NCBI GenBank assembly: GCA_021464415.1
Contig: CM038470.1
Coordinates: forward strand, 33,098,122-33,162,121
Reading direction: 5' to 3'
Length of the DNA: 64,000 bases
Source of the DNA: Lonicera japonica
Taxonomy: Eukaryota; Streptophyta; Magnoliopsida; Dipsacales; Caprifoliaceae
Positions within the stretch are counted from its first letter, which is position 1. Each line of letters starts with the position of its first letter. The notes under the pieces were generated by a model, which ran no database searches, was not told where the DNA came from, and worked only from the letters and a program-made list of their open reading frames with translations. Below, in pieces: positions 47,988 through 57,659 of this stretch. The position numbers were made by a program, and so were the translations under genes.

Positions 47988-50110
47988 ATGGCACGTTCAT
48001 AACCACCCATCAAGAAAGGAAAAACTATTTTCTCCTTTTTCAAAAAGAAAGAGGATGATGACCAACAAAAAGAAGATGCGCCTATGCCATCGAACTTACA
48101 TAGATCAGTTCCCGAGTCTTAATCTCCTCCAAAATCTCCGGTAGTTGAATCAAGAGAATTTGTTACAATTGCAATTGAACGAGATCCTAGGCTGTGGAGG
48201 AAAATAAATGAATATCCTGTTAGTCAAAGAGCCGAGATTCGTTGAGCTTATATCAATTTGGGCCCCTATCAACCAAAGTTGTATCAGTTTCCAAAGTCTT
48301 CATTTGGAAAACAATTTTGTCGATTTAACCACCATTGGTTCAAACAATTCCCTTGGTTAGAGTATTCTCCTTCAAAAGATAAGGCATACTACTATCCGTG
48401 CTTTCTGTTTGAAGGCATAAATAAGTTAATGAGTCGCGCTTCACTTTTTAATGACGGGTTCAATAATTGGAAGAGAGTTAATGATGGAAGTAATTTTGCA
48501 TTCTTGCTCCACAGCGGCGAAGTCTCTTCATCAACTCATAACTATTCTGAAAATTTTCTTGACAATTTGAAGAAGTCTTCTTAGCATTTCGATAAAGTGA
48601 TGAACGCACAATCAAGAGAAGATGTAATGAAAAATCGAATTCAGACTGTTCAGTTGCTCGCCTTGCAAGGAATGCCTTTTAAAGGTCATGATGAAAGCAC
48701 AAGTTCATTAAATAGGGGGAATTTCATTAAAGTATTAAAATATAAGGCAGAAGGAAATAATGCACTTAAAAGCGTGATACTAAAAAATGCTCCACAAAAT
48801 GCCCAATATATTGCTCCCTCGATTCAAAAAGAGATTTTGGATATTCTTGCTAATAGAGGAAGAAATATTATTTGTGATGAAGTAAGTTGGAGGAGGCCAC
48901 TTTTGTATTCTTATTGATAAATCACAAGATGAGTCAAAAACAGAACAAATGGCTCTTGTCTTGAGATATGTCAAGAATGATAGGATACTTACAGAACGCT
49001 TTTTCAATATTGTTGGTGTTGAAAATACAGCAGCTGCAACTTTTAAAAATGAGATATGTGATATGCTTGTCCCATTTAATTTTTCAATTTTAAATTTGCG
49101 AGGTCAAGGGTATGACAGTGCAAGTAATATGCGAGTGGAATGGAATGGACTCCGAGCAATGTTTCTTAATGTTTGTCTGTATGCATATTATGTGCATTGC
49201 TTTGCTCATCGACTACAACTAGTATTAGTTGCAGCAACAAAAGATGAGCCTAATGTTTGGCAATTCCCATTTGACTTGTATTTTCAAACTCGTGGCTTCT
49301 TCTCCAAAGCGTCTTAGTGAGTTTAAATCTACTCAAAGAAGTGATATTGAACATATGTTAGCTACTGGTGAACGTCAATCTGGGAGAGGAGCAAATCAAG
49401 TTGGTACCCTTCATCGTGCTGGAGCAACTCGTTGGAGCTCTCATTACAATTCAGTCAAAGATATGCTAAACATGTATAATGTTTTTTTCACTGTTATTGA
49501 ATATCTTAAGAAGAATGGACCAAATCAACAAATAAGTGGTCAGGCTCTTAGTGTTTACAAAGCAATGAAGACTTTTGAGTTCACATTTATTTTGCACTTA
49601 ATGGATAATATTATGGGAATCACAGATACATTTTGTCGGGCCTTACAACGCAAATCTCAAGACATTTTGAATGCTCTAAAGTTAGTCTCAACAACAAAAG
49701 CCCTTCTTAGAAATTTAGAGCAGAGCATTGAGACACTTTTCTTCAGACGGTTACATTATTTTACAATCGGCATAAAATTGACATGCCTGACATGAGTTGC
49801 CGTTATGAAGAGGGCACAGGTCGTCGTTATCAACAACAAAATCAAATCACGTATGAACATCGCTATCGCTTTGGCATCTTTAACTCTGCAGTATATTTTC
49901 AATTAATGGAGTTAGAGCATAGATTCGATGATGGAGTAGTGGAGCTTCTTACTCTTAGCTTAGCTTTGGATCCTAGTGATTCCTTTATATAATTTAATGT
50001 AGAGAACATTTTCAAGCTAGCGGAGAAATTCTATCTTTGGGATTTCACAAATCAAGATATTTGTGCTTTAAGATTCTAATTGATGCATTACGAGCTTGAT
50101 GTAGTTTCTA
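47988..50110 (+). pseudogene. hAT-family transposase-like gene (ZMYM1/DUF4371 type), decayed
   Basis: Translating from ATG at 47988 and stepping over stops and shifts gives a recognisable transposase of the kind annotated in plants as zinc-finger MYM-type protein 1-like. Markers in order: FSFFKKKEDDD; a TTF-type zinc-finger region with GPYQPKLYQFP, WFKQFPWLEYS and AYYYPCFLF; then LLALQGMPFKGHDES (DUF4371); then ILIDKSQDESKTEQMALVLRY; and LNLRGQGYDSASNM, AYYVHCFAHRLQLVLVA, TRWSSHYNS. In-frame stops occur early (about 48000 and 48120), at 48243, near 48584, 49317 and 49990, and the frame changes near 48885, 49270 and 49790. The C-terminal hAT dimerisation region is missing or unrecognisable. 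It is a dead transposon gene. Confidence 0.85.
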
Positions 50111-50169
50111 GTTCGGAGTTTAAAATGATTTCTACCCTTACAAATTTGTGTTGAGAACTAGTTGTGATA

Positions 50170-51170
50170 GAAAAGCACGGGCATTACTTTTTGATCGATC
50201 GAGTAATTTGTCTTGTGTTAACAGTTTTTTGAGAAAAATCCAATGAATAATATTTTTCTGAAATAAGGGCATTTTTAAAAAAAATTCTTATAGAGTAAGT
50301 TCATGTTTATAAATTGAGTTTTAAAATAAGGGTTTTGGCAAAAATTGTATTTTGTACAAATTTAACTTTGCAATTCAAAAAATTTAATGCAAATTTGTTT
50401 TGCAGGATGTAACTTTATTTGTTAACTAGTGTATTTTTATGCATCACTCATGTAATTTTTAAAGTAATATGAAATAAACCGCAATACATACTAATGTATT
50501 AAGAAATAACGACTACAAACTTAATTTTTGTATTGTTATTTACACACTATATCTTCCACCTCTGATCTCTTGCATTTTGCCAAATCCCTATGTACAAGTG
50601 ATCAAGTTAAAAGGTTTGGGCATTGGCATACGAATACTGAATTAGTGAGACAATCTAGTAGCATAATGGGGCTAAATATTTTCTTGATGATAATCCTAAT
50701 CCGATTCCAGTATAAAAATATACAAAGCTAAGACTCATCAGTCATCACTAAACAATAGATATGGAAGTCATCACAGCATAATTTCCGTTGTAAATTCACT
50801 TAATTTTTTTATAGAAGGCTTTTTTGTCCACGGAGTTTCCTAGCTTGATTACTTAATTTAGAGTTCCTCAGGCTAGGAGATTATAGAATTTTAGTACAAT
50901 AATATGGGATATATACATATAACACATGCTTTTTCGATCATAAGTTATGAGATTTGAATCATTGCGTTAGCAAGTATTTGAATGATTCCTTATCAGTAAG
51001 CTGTAAGCTGCTTCATTGCCTTTCCTTTTACGTCTTTCTTTTCAAATTTTTGTGTGCAAGTCACAAGCACATCGCACATGCTTAATGTTCCTTATTATTC
51101 TTGTGTAAATTCTTCGGCAATACTAATAAGGTAATGGAGCTTGAATCATAAAAAGAGTCGAAGAGATAGT
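50170..51170. other. gene-free stretch
   Basis: Nothing recognised between the hAT relic and the first U2 relic. AT-rich. Confidence 0.45.
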
Positions 51171-51177
51171 AGAAAAC

Positions 51178-51347
51178 ATACATTTCTAAGCCCTTTGGCT
51201 GAAATCAAGTTTAGTATTTGTTGATATATACAAGGGTCATTGACCCACACAATATTAAATTAATTTTTTTAAGGGGAGGTCCCGCAATCAGAGGGGGGTC
51301 CTCATGTGTCACCTTTGTGTTGCACTCTTGCATGCCTGACGCCTCGC
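51178..51347 (+). pseudogene. U2 snRNA pseudogene 1
   Basis: It starts ATACATTTCTAAGCCCTTTGG where U2 has ATACCTTTCTCGGCCTTTTGG. It keeps AATATTAAATTAATTTTTTT and the 3' part (TTGTGTTGCACTCTTGCATG). The branch-site-pairing GTAGTA is TTAGTA here, and the stem II region is shortened. A TATA-like CATAAAAAG lies 30 bp upstream but no upstream element is visible. Confidence 0.82.
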
Positions 51348-51502
51348 CAAATCAATGTTTTAAGCTTTTCAGTTATAGTAGATAATATCAGAATTTACAA
51401 ATAGTGTAACTATTTTACTAACCTTGTCTGTTGGCATCAAAAAGTTATATATTCCAAATTTTTCCGGTTCTTGGGGTGTGTAGATCGACCGCAAATTGTC
51501 CT

Positions 51503-52090
51503 TTTATTTTTTTGGGTAAAAATCAAATCAAAAACAAAAACAAACAAACAAGCTCCAAAGGGCATACCCCAGACAGACTATACAAGAATTCTCTCACTCA
51601 TTCCCCAGTTCCTACGGACTAGCCAATTAGCATAGCTTCTACTCACTCTCCACTGCCAAGCCTTAGTTCTCACATAGTTCTCAATTTCCATTAAAACGCG
51701 TCACTAGTGCTAAATTTATGCCTAAAGATTATATCATTCCTTTCCTGCCATATCCAATAAATTGCAATTAGAAAAAACCTGCAAATTTTAGCGGCAAGTG
51801 CAGAACCCTTGCTACTAGCCATGGCTTCTGCCAGCTCCTCTTCCCATGTAGGGTACACATAATGGCAATCATTCCTCCTCAAAACTGCATTCCATGTCCT
51901 TCTAGCAAACGAGCACACAAAAAAAAGGTACCCCCTATTCTCAGCAGCTTTCACCACAAAGTACACAAATATCATCAGTAGTCACTCCCCATTTTTGCAA
52001 TCTATCATTAGTTCTTAGTTTATTTTTGCACACCAACCAACATACAGATGAAGCTGCACCTAGGCACATAGTCCAACCAATAGAGGAATT
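51503..52090 (-). mobile_element. 5'-truncated LINE fragment (zf-RVT end)
   Basis: The minus strand encodes NSSIGWTMCLGAASSVCWLV, NKLRTNDRLQKWGV and, in another frame, YLFFVCSFARRTWNAVLRR and AIYWIWQERNDIIF. This is the reverse-transcriptase zinc-binding end of a plant LINE. A T-run at the left marks the poly(A) end. GCAAATTGTCCT (51491-51502) and GCACATTGTCCT (52091-52102) are a probable target-site duplication with one mismatch. It sits between two snRNA genes. Confidence 0.75.
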
Positions 52091-52194
52091 GCACATTGTC
52101 CTAGCTACAATAAAAGGTTTTGCAACTTATGTAAGCAGCACAATATTTTAAAAACAATATTAAACCCGAAAGTTTATTGCACACATTTCTCTAT

Positions 52195-52243
52195 GCCTAC
52201 ATCAGAGGAACATATAAGAAGATAGGTAAGCAGCTTACATAAG
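52195..52243 (+). promoter_or_regulatory. USE- and TATA-like elements of U5 copy 1
   Basis: GCCTACATCAG at 52195-52205 resembles the plant upstream sequence element (RTCCCACATCG). TACATAAG at 52236-52243 could be the TATA box. The 30-bp gap matches the Pol II-type spacing seen at other snRNA genes here. Both boxes are weaker than theirs. Confidence 0.5.
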
Positions 52244-52265
52244 CATGAAGAAGCTATTGTTTAAC

Positions 52266-52395
52266 TCAAGCAGCTATGCAGTGAGCACAAACCGAACTAT
52301 TCTTTTGTCTTTTACTAAAGAATATCATGTGCTTCCCGCACTTAGTGGCATACTCTTATTTTTGGAGGGTTCTCTATAGTTTTAGAGATCCCCTA
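52266..52395 (+). ncRNA. U5 snRNA, copy 1 (variant, possibly functional)
   Basis: It contains GAACTATTCTTTTG, TCTTTTACTAAAGAATA, the Sm-type TATTTTTGG and a 3' stem-loop (GGAGGG…CCCCT). U5 positions exons in the spliceosome through its loop I, GCCUUUUAC. Here the loop reads GTCTTTTAC, a change at a nearly invariant base. The stem bordering the loop (GAGCAC with GTGCTT) still pairs. A 3'-box-like CAATTTTAGTAATAA follows. The start is set by distance from the TATA-like element. Confidence 0.7.
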
Positions 52396-52559
52396 CAATT
52401 TTAGTAATAATTTTGTGTTCTATTTTAATATGATAGGGGAGTCTGCTATTTTTTTATACTCAAGCTTCTAAGGCATTGTTTTAGTGTTGTTTATTATTGT
52501 TGGTTCAGACCGGAACTTGCTATGAGAGGCCCCAATTCTGCCACCACTGTTAACAATAT

Positions 52560-52760
52560 GAAGCTGTTGAACTATATATTTTACCCAAGGATTTCATATT
52601 TTACCCCTTCCACAAAATCCCAAATCCTTGCACTTCAATTTCGAGCCCTTTTGTCCCTTCACAAAACACAAGAAGGTTTCTAGATTCTTTTTGAGCAGTC
52701 ACCTCTCAATTTCCAAAGATTTAATGCTAAACCTTTTGAAAGTTGAATTTCATTTTCTGT
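52560..52760 (+). repeat. snRNA-cluster spacer repeat, copy 1
   Basis: It aligns with 55580-55770. Shared words are CCCAAATC, TTCACAAAACACAAGAAG, TTCTAGATTC, AACAGTCACC/AGCAGTCACC and GAAAGTTGAATTT. In both places it lies upstream of a U2 sequence, showing that spacer plus snRNA was duplicated as a unit. No gene is seen from 52760 to 52985. Confidence 0.8.
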
Positions 52761-52987
52761 TTTCTCTTAATGCTTGAACCTATGTAGTATACTAATAGTA
52801 ATAGCTAAGTATCACTTGATTAGACAATAATTAGCATATACAAACAAAAATACATATTCATTTAAGGGGGTGAAAAAAAAAAACAGTCAATAAATGCACA
52901 CCACTTGTCTTTGTACTAAGTCGGTGCGAGAAGAATGAATGTCAGCTACCACAGCTATAAAGGAAAGATTAAGAGACAAATGAAAGC

Positions 52988-53062
52988 ATACATTTCTCAG
53001 CCTTTTGGCTAGATCAAGTGCCGAATTTGTTATCATAATAAATTCAATATCTGATATGTGAA
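52988..53062 (+). pseudogene. U2 snRNA pseudogene 2 (5' fragment)
   Basis: Only the first 75 bp of U2 is present (ATACATTTCTCAGCC, TTTTGGCTAGATCAAGTG, ATATCTGATATGTGA), with GTAGTA destroyed. Upstream DNA from about 52905 resembles that of the intact U2 at 56012, including AGTCGGTGCGAGAAG. The similarity ends abruptly where the U1 promoter region begins. Confidence 0.85.
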
Positions 53063-53103
53063 CTAAACGAGCACTTTGTTAACTTTATGGGACTTGCCCT
53101 TGC

Positions 53104-53155
53104 GTCCCATATTGGAATATATAAGAGAGGAGGTGAAAGAAAGCCTATAAAATGG
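53104..53155 (+). promoter_or_regulatory. U1 promoter: USE and TATA box
   Basis: GTCCCATATTG (53104-53114) fits the plant snRNA upstream sequence element and TATAAAATGG (53146-53155) the TATA box. The 31-bp gap between them is the long spacing known to specify Pol II rather than Pol III at plant U-snRNA genes. The TATA box lies 31 bp before the predicted start. Confidence 0.82.
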
Positions 53156-53176
53156 AATGGAGTAGAACAAAACAAC

Positions 53177-53338
53177 ATACTTACCTGGATGGGGTCAATA
53201 GGTGATCAAGAGGGCCTATGGCCTAGGTTAGTGACTTCCATTGCACTTTGGAGGGGTGCTTGCCTAAGGTCTACCCGAGTGGTGGAACTTACATCATAAT
53301 TTGTGGCAGTGGGGGCCTGCGTTCGCGCGGCCCCCTCC
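53177..53338 (+). ncRNA. U1 snRNA gene
   Basis: The RNA begins ATACTTACCTG, the sequence that pairs with 5' splice sites. Stem-loop I (GATCAAGAGGGCC) is the U1-70K site, and the stem-loop II loop CATTGCACTTTGG is the U1A site. The Sm site is AATTTGTGG. Terminal stem-loop IV is a perfect GC hairpin (GGGGGCC…GGCCCCC). Length is about 162, as usual in plants. USE and TATA lie upstream, and a 3'-box-like CATTGTTAGTTTTAA follows. All functional parts look intact, so I take it as active. It lies directly after a U2 fragment. Confidence 0.94.
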
Positions 53339-53607
53339 ATTGTTAGTTTTAATTTTAATTAATTTTTTCAATTACTTGTGTAAGAGATCTGTTGGATAGT
53401 GTGCACAGATATAATTTGATGAGAAAGATTTAACAAATTTGATATGTTTGGAGGTTCTTTTCTCCTATTTAATTTACTTGATTTGCTAAGAGCCCAGATT
53501 TTGAAGGTCTAAGAGGGGCCATTTGTCTTCAGTACGTACCTGGTGTGGACTTAAAGAACATCTCCAATGCAAAATACTATAATGCAATTTTTAATTTGTA
53601 TGAGAAG

Positions 53608-53732
53608 TGTATCACAAGTTAAATCGAACTATTCTTTCGCCTTTTACTAAAGAATACCGTGTGCTCACCGTATTAAGTAGCATACACCTGTTTTTGGAGG
53701 GGTCTTTTTTTTATGGAGATCCCCAACAATTT
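53608..53732 (+). pseudogene. U5 snRNA, copy 2 (probable pseudogene)
   Basis: Loop I is canonical (CGCCTTTTACTAAAG) and the 3' stem (GGAGGGGTC…GAGATCCCC) is kept. A good 3' box (CAATTTCAGTTAAA) follows. However, the 5' strand of stem I no longer pairs well with GTGTGCTC, the Sm site begins CTGTTTTTGG rather than CTATTTTTGG, and no convincing USE is visible 30 bp upstream of the TATA-like ACTATAATG. A low-level variant is possible. Confidence 0.7.
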
Positions 53733-54464
53733 CAGTTAAATTTGTTTTATAGATATATTTTGGTTTTATGAATGCTAGTCATCTATGTCTTTTTCATAAA
53801 TAATCTAAGAATAATGTAAGATGTATGTAGAAGATCAAATCATTATTATGCTTTTCGTATCTTTAGTTCAACATTCATCATACAGTTTGATTTATGAAGC
53901 AGAGGTGGTGGTTCAGGGATTGGATGTGGCATAAGGAGGAAGCGTTAGGAGCGTAGAGGCTGGCTTTTGAGCAATTGGGAGGTGGTGCTGATGGCAGCGA
54001 CTGGCGGTAGAACAGCTGGAAACTTGTAGTGATGGGGTATCAATGAATGCTATTTCACTTCATAGCAAACCATTAAATTCTCTTCTTGAGAGTAAAAACC
54101 AGAAATACGCAGAAAAAATGGTTTGATGGATTGCTTTATTTGATATATTATATCCAGAAGTGGAAGGGCTGCAGCTATCCTTTTGAGTGTCCTTTTATTG
54201 TCTTTCATTGGAAACATAATCAAGAACACATTTTTTTGAATAAATGAAAATCTGAATTATACTCGACAGCATCAAGAATATTATAATGAACAACAAGCAA
54301 CCTTATGTAAAGAAATAAATAAGTAAAAGGTAAGATGCAAAGAAGACATTTTACAACATAATTTCTGATGAGAAAGGACGCCAAATGAATCATATACTGC
54401 TATCAATGGAAGAAGGGTGAGCAAAGCTGAAACATAAAAGAGATATGAAGAGAGAGTTCATAGC

Positions 54465-54659
54465 ATACCTTTCTCAGCCTTTTGGGTAAGTTCAAGTGTA
54501 GTATCTGTTCTTATTAGTTTAATAAGATAAATGGGCCCTTGGCTCACATAATATTAAATTAATTTTCTTTGGGGGAAGAGTCCACCACAATAGCTTGCTA
54601 TTGGGCCTCTCAAGCGTCGCCCTTGCATTGCACTATTGTATCGGCTAGGTGCATCCCAC
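54465..54659 (+). pseudogene. U2 snRNA, copy 3 (variant or pseudogene)
   Basis: Full length, starting ATACCTTTCTCAGCC, with GTGTAGTATCTG intact and a good 3' box right after (CAAATCAAAGTTAAA). The stem IIa strand is altered (AATAAGATAAATG instead of AATATCTGATATG), and stem IIb (GGGCCCTTGGCTC) pairs poorly. A TATA-like ACATAAAAG lies about 33 bp upstream; a USE is not evident. It is more likely a decaying copy than an active gene. Confidence 0.7.
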
Positions 54660-54681
54660 CAAATCAAAGTTAAAAGTTTTT

Positions 54682-54802
54682 TTTTTTTTTTTTTTAAAAA
54701 TTAAGGGAGGTCTAAGTCTCTCCCTTAATCCTACAAATAAAGAAAAACCCTCCCCTCCCAAAGTCGAACCCTTGACCTCAAAAAGCCAACCCCTCTCCTC
54801 AG
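54682..54802 (-). mobile_element. tRNA-derived SINE next to U2 copy 3
   Basis: On the minus strand: GGGTTGGC, then a B-box-like AAGGGTTCGACTTTGG, a body and an A-run (the T-run at 54677-54695). It is bounded by direct repeats GTTAAAAGTTTTT (54669-54681 and 54803-54815), which is also the tail of the U2 3' box. The SINE therefore landed directly downstream of the U2 copy. Confidence 0.75.
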
Positions 54803-55387
54803 GTTAAAAGTTTTTCTATTATGTTTATTCATTTTCTTAATTGGTATATGGAACTTAAACAATACGAAATTGTTCATACTAAAAACATAAACTCATCACT
54901 GCTGTATTTTACTAACAAAATAGGCAGAAAAACTTCTCTTCTGCTACAGATAGGTAGCATTATTGAAGTAAATTTATAGAGTAAGATGAATTTATTACAT
55001 TGGTGGCTATGCTTCGCTTCTTATCATTCAAAATGCAATGTGTTCATTATATTCCTTCAGATGGTGATCTTATACTGTAGTTCCATATAGACAAGCATTC
55101 GATAGATGTTTCATAAGGCTAACCAGCAATTGAGAAAAATTTATGAGGCTTTGTGAGTTTTGAATCTCGAGTAAATCCTTCCATTATGTCACCAAATCCC
55201 TATACTTATTTTCCAACTTCTCACACAAATAAATTGTTTTATTTTAGTCTCCATCTTGTTATCAAATGGAGCCTTAAATATTAATTAAACTTAATACAAT
55301 AGCAAAATTTGAACGGAGCATGTAGTAAGCTCAATCAATGAAATTAACATTTTCAAGGTCTAGAAAGAAATTTTTTGTTCAAGTATT

Positions 55388-55550
55388 GTGGCTGCTAAGA
55401 TCCGAGTGTAGTATATGTTCTTACGTGACACTTTTATCGAACATAATTATTGAAAAAGTCTTTTTTGGGTGAGGAGTCATCGAGTATTATCGCTTTGGTT
55501 TTCATTGATCTAAGTAATTTTTTTATTGACAGTGTTGTCTTCAATTCGTA
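55388..55550 (+). pseudogene. U2-like remnant
   Basis: GCTAAGATCCGAGTGTAGTA followed by TATGTTCTTA resembles U2 positions 20-55, and GAGGAGTCATCGAGTATTATCGC may be a trace of its middle. Both ends are lost. Confidence 0.45.
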
Positions 55551-55579
55551 ATCTACTAGCTTGAAGCCACTAACATTCT

Positions 55580-55770
55580 GAAACCTGTTGGACGATTTTG
55601 CCAAAGGATTTCAAATTACCCCCTTTCACAATATCCCAAATCTTTGCTCTTGAATTTCAAGCCCTTTGTCTCTTCACAAAACACAAGAAGATGATTCTAG
55701 ATTCCTTTTGAACAGTCACCTTCCGAGTTCCAAAGACTTAATGCGTGACTCATTGAAAGTTGAATTTAAT
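55580..55770 (+). repeat. snRNA-cluster spacer repeat, copy 2
   Basis: Partner of 52560-52760. It precedes the intact U2 gene, as copy 1 precedes the U2 fragment. Confidence 0.8.
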
Positions 55771-55936
55771 TTAATTTATATATATATATAAATATGTTTA
55801 ATGTTTTCTGTTAATATTTGACCTTGTGTGGGGATATTAACAATAATAAATAAGTACCATCAACTTCTTTAATCAGTGGTGGTCCAATACCAAAGGCGAT
55901 AAAAAGAAAAAGTTCAAATATGCACAGTGTAACTTC

Positions 55937-55988
55937 GTACCACATCAGTGCGAGAAGAACGAATGCTGGCCAATGCTTCTATAAAAAG
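55937..55988 (+). promoter_or_regulatory. U2 promoter: USE and TATA box
   Basis: GTACCACATCA (55937-55947) fits the plant USE, TATAAAAAG (55980-55988) the TATA box, with 32 bp between them (Pol II type). The TATA box lies 32 bp before the U2 start. Confidence 0.82.
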
Positions 55989-56011
55989 AAGATGAAGAGA
56001 CAATTAAATGC

Positions 56012-56209
56012 ATACCTTTCTCGGCCTTTTGGCTAAGATCAAGTGTAGTATCTGTTCTTATCAGTTTAATATCTGATATGTGAGCCATCGGCTCACACGA
56101 TATTAAATTAATTTTTTTCAAGGGGAGTCCATCACTGCAATAGCTTGCTATTGGGGTCCTCAAGCGTCGCCTTTGTGTTGCACTATTGCATTGGCCTGGC
56201 ACACTCCCA
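56012..56209 (+). ncRNA. U2 snRNA gene
   Basis: The first hundred or so bases agree with plant U2 as I know it: ATACCTTTCTCGGCC, then AAGTGTAGTATCTG with the branch-site-pairing GTAGTA, then stem IIa. Stem IIb is a perfect hairpin, GTGAGCC-ATC-GGCTCAC, and the Sm-type region is GATATTAAATTAATTTTTTT. The 3' half folds into GC-containing stems near GCACTATTGCATTGGCC. U2 recognises the intron branch site. With intact USE, TATA and 3' box, this is the best U2 candidate in the cluster. Confidence 0.93.
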
Positions 56210-56210
56210 C

Positions 56211-56225
56211 CAAATCAAAGTTTAA
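56211..56225 (+). terminator. 3' box of the U2 gene
   Basis: CAAATCAAAGTTTAA fits the plant snRNA 3'-end signal CA(N)3-10AGTNNAA. It sits right after the U2 sequence. Confidence 0.75.
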
Positions 56226-56833
56226 ACATTTAGTTGTTTATTATACATCAATGGGATGATTCGAGACACATCAATATACATCTCTATGGATAGTGAAGAA
56301 GATAACCAAGGGAATCTAGTCCATACAACATCTCTATGGAAAGTATCTCCCAAAAAAGGTCAGAAACATTAATGTGCTGAAACCCGATTACATTACTATC
56401 ATTCTAACAGCAGAACAATGAGCCCAAGCTAAAAAATAAATGGCCTTTTTTTGCTGGGGCTAATCTTGGGAGAACTAGTTACTAAAATTTCAATATGATC
56501 AACAGTACTGCTTCTGCACTAAGTATGAGTATTTCCCTTTGAAGGAAACATTATGTTTTTGACAACTTGTTTTATGTTATTAGACAAAGAGAATCACAAT
56601 ATAGAAATAGCACATTCTTGTGAGAGAAAAAATGAGAAAGATTAATTATGTTTCTTCAATAACTTGTTTTATACTATTAGACAAAGAGAATCACAATATA
56701 GAAATAGCACATTCTTGTGAGAGAAAAATGAGAAAGATTAATTATGTTTAATGCACTATAAAAATGAGAAAGATGAATCTATTTTTATATGGAAAGTGGA
56801 GAGAAGATATTAGTCTTTGTTTAACACGTTCCC

Positions 56834-56886
56834 AATTCCCACATCAAAAAAAAGAAGAAAGCAGAGAGGAGACTGAGCTATACAGG
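56834..56886 (+). promoter_or_regulatory. U5 (copy 3) promoter: USE and TATA box
   Basis: TTCCCACATCA (56836-56846) is the closest USE match in the window. TATACAGG (56879-56886) serves as TATA box; the gap is 32 bp, again Pol II type. Confidence 0.8.
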
Positions 56887-56908
56887 ACCTCAAGTGGCTC
56901 TTTGTGAA

Positions 56909-57036
56909 AATTACGCAGCCGTGTGGTGAACACAAAGCGAACTATTCTTTTGCCTTTTACTAAAGAATACCGTGTGTTCGCCATTCATAATGGCATATGC
57001 CTATTTTTGAAGGGGTCTTTTTTTTAGAGATCCCCT
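56909..57036 (+). ncRNA. U5 snRNA gene, copy 3
   Basis: It has canonical loop I (TTTTGCCTTTTACTAAAGAA) and a closing stem where GAACAC pairs with GTGTTC. The Sm site is CTATTTTTGA. The terminal hairpin is perfect (AGGGGTCT…AGAGATCCCCT). A 3' box CAATCTTAGTTTAA follows at 57038-57051. U5 aligns exon ends during both splicing steps. The start is set about 30 bp after the TATA box. Of the three U5 copies this is the one I expect to be active. Confidence 0.9.
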
Positions 57037-57317
57037 ACAATCTTAGTTTAAGTATTTCGCCATATATGTGAGGCCTTGTTTGGGTTTGTATTTGTGCTTG
57101 ACAACTGTTTCAAATTCCTTTAACAAACAACAAATTTAGACCACCTTGTAATTAATGGGCTTTGTTGGGTCAGTTAACCTGTTCTTGTCAACATGTTAAG
57201 CTATAAGGTTGGTTTGGATAAATGTTGGTTTCAACCCGTTATGAGTCATTTTCGATATCGAAAATGCATTAAAAGAAAGAATTTGTTTAAATTAGAATGA
57301 AGCATGTTCAAAGTTAC

Positions 57318-57657
57318 ATACTTGGATGAGGTCAATGGGTGATCAAAGAGGTCCTTGGCCTACATCTGCGACTTCCATTGTATTTTGGAAGGTACTTGCC
57401 TAAGATCTACAAAAATGAGTAAGAATTTGTTAATCCTCTTCTAAAGAGGGTCATGGTGACCCTTACATTTGATTGGTGGATGCAATAAAAAATGTGGGGC
57501 TCACTAAACTGTTTTATTATTATTTTATTTCATCCACCAATCAAATGTAAGGGTCACCATGACCCTCTTTAGAGGAGGGTTAACAAATTCCAACTCTACA
57601 AAAATGGCGAAGCCTACATCACAATTGTTTGGACAAGAAGGAATGCTACGTGCCCAT
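57318..57657 (+). pseudogene. U1 snRNA pseudogene split by a MITE
   Basis: U1-like sequence starts ATACTTGGATGAGG. The four bases ACCT of the 5'-splice-site-pairing ATACTTACCTGG are deleted. It continues with GTCAATGGGTGATCAAAGAGG and CTTCCATTGTATTTTGG to about 57417, then resumes after an inserted element at about 57607 (GCGAAGCCTACATCACAATT). The GC hairpin at the 3' end is lost. Confidence 0.88.
57418..57594. mobile_element. MITE inside the U1 pseudogene
   Basis: A 177-bp element that is nearly one hairpin. The left arm AATTTGTTAATCCTCTTCTA, then AAGAGGGTCATGGTGACCC, matches the right arm inverted over about 60 bp. It is flanked by perfect 12-bp direct repeats TCTACAAAAATG (57406-57417 and 57595-57606) made of U1 sequence. 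The duplication length is near the Mutator range (usually 8-11), so the superfamily is uncertain. Confidence 0.88.
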
Positions 57658-57659
57658 TC

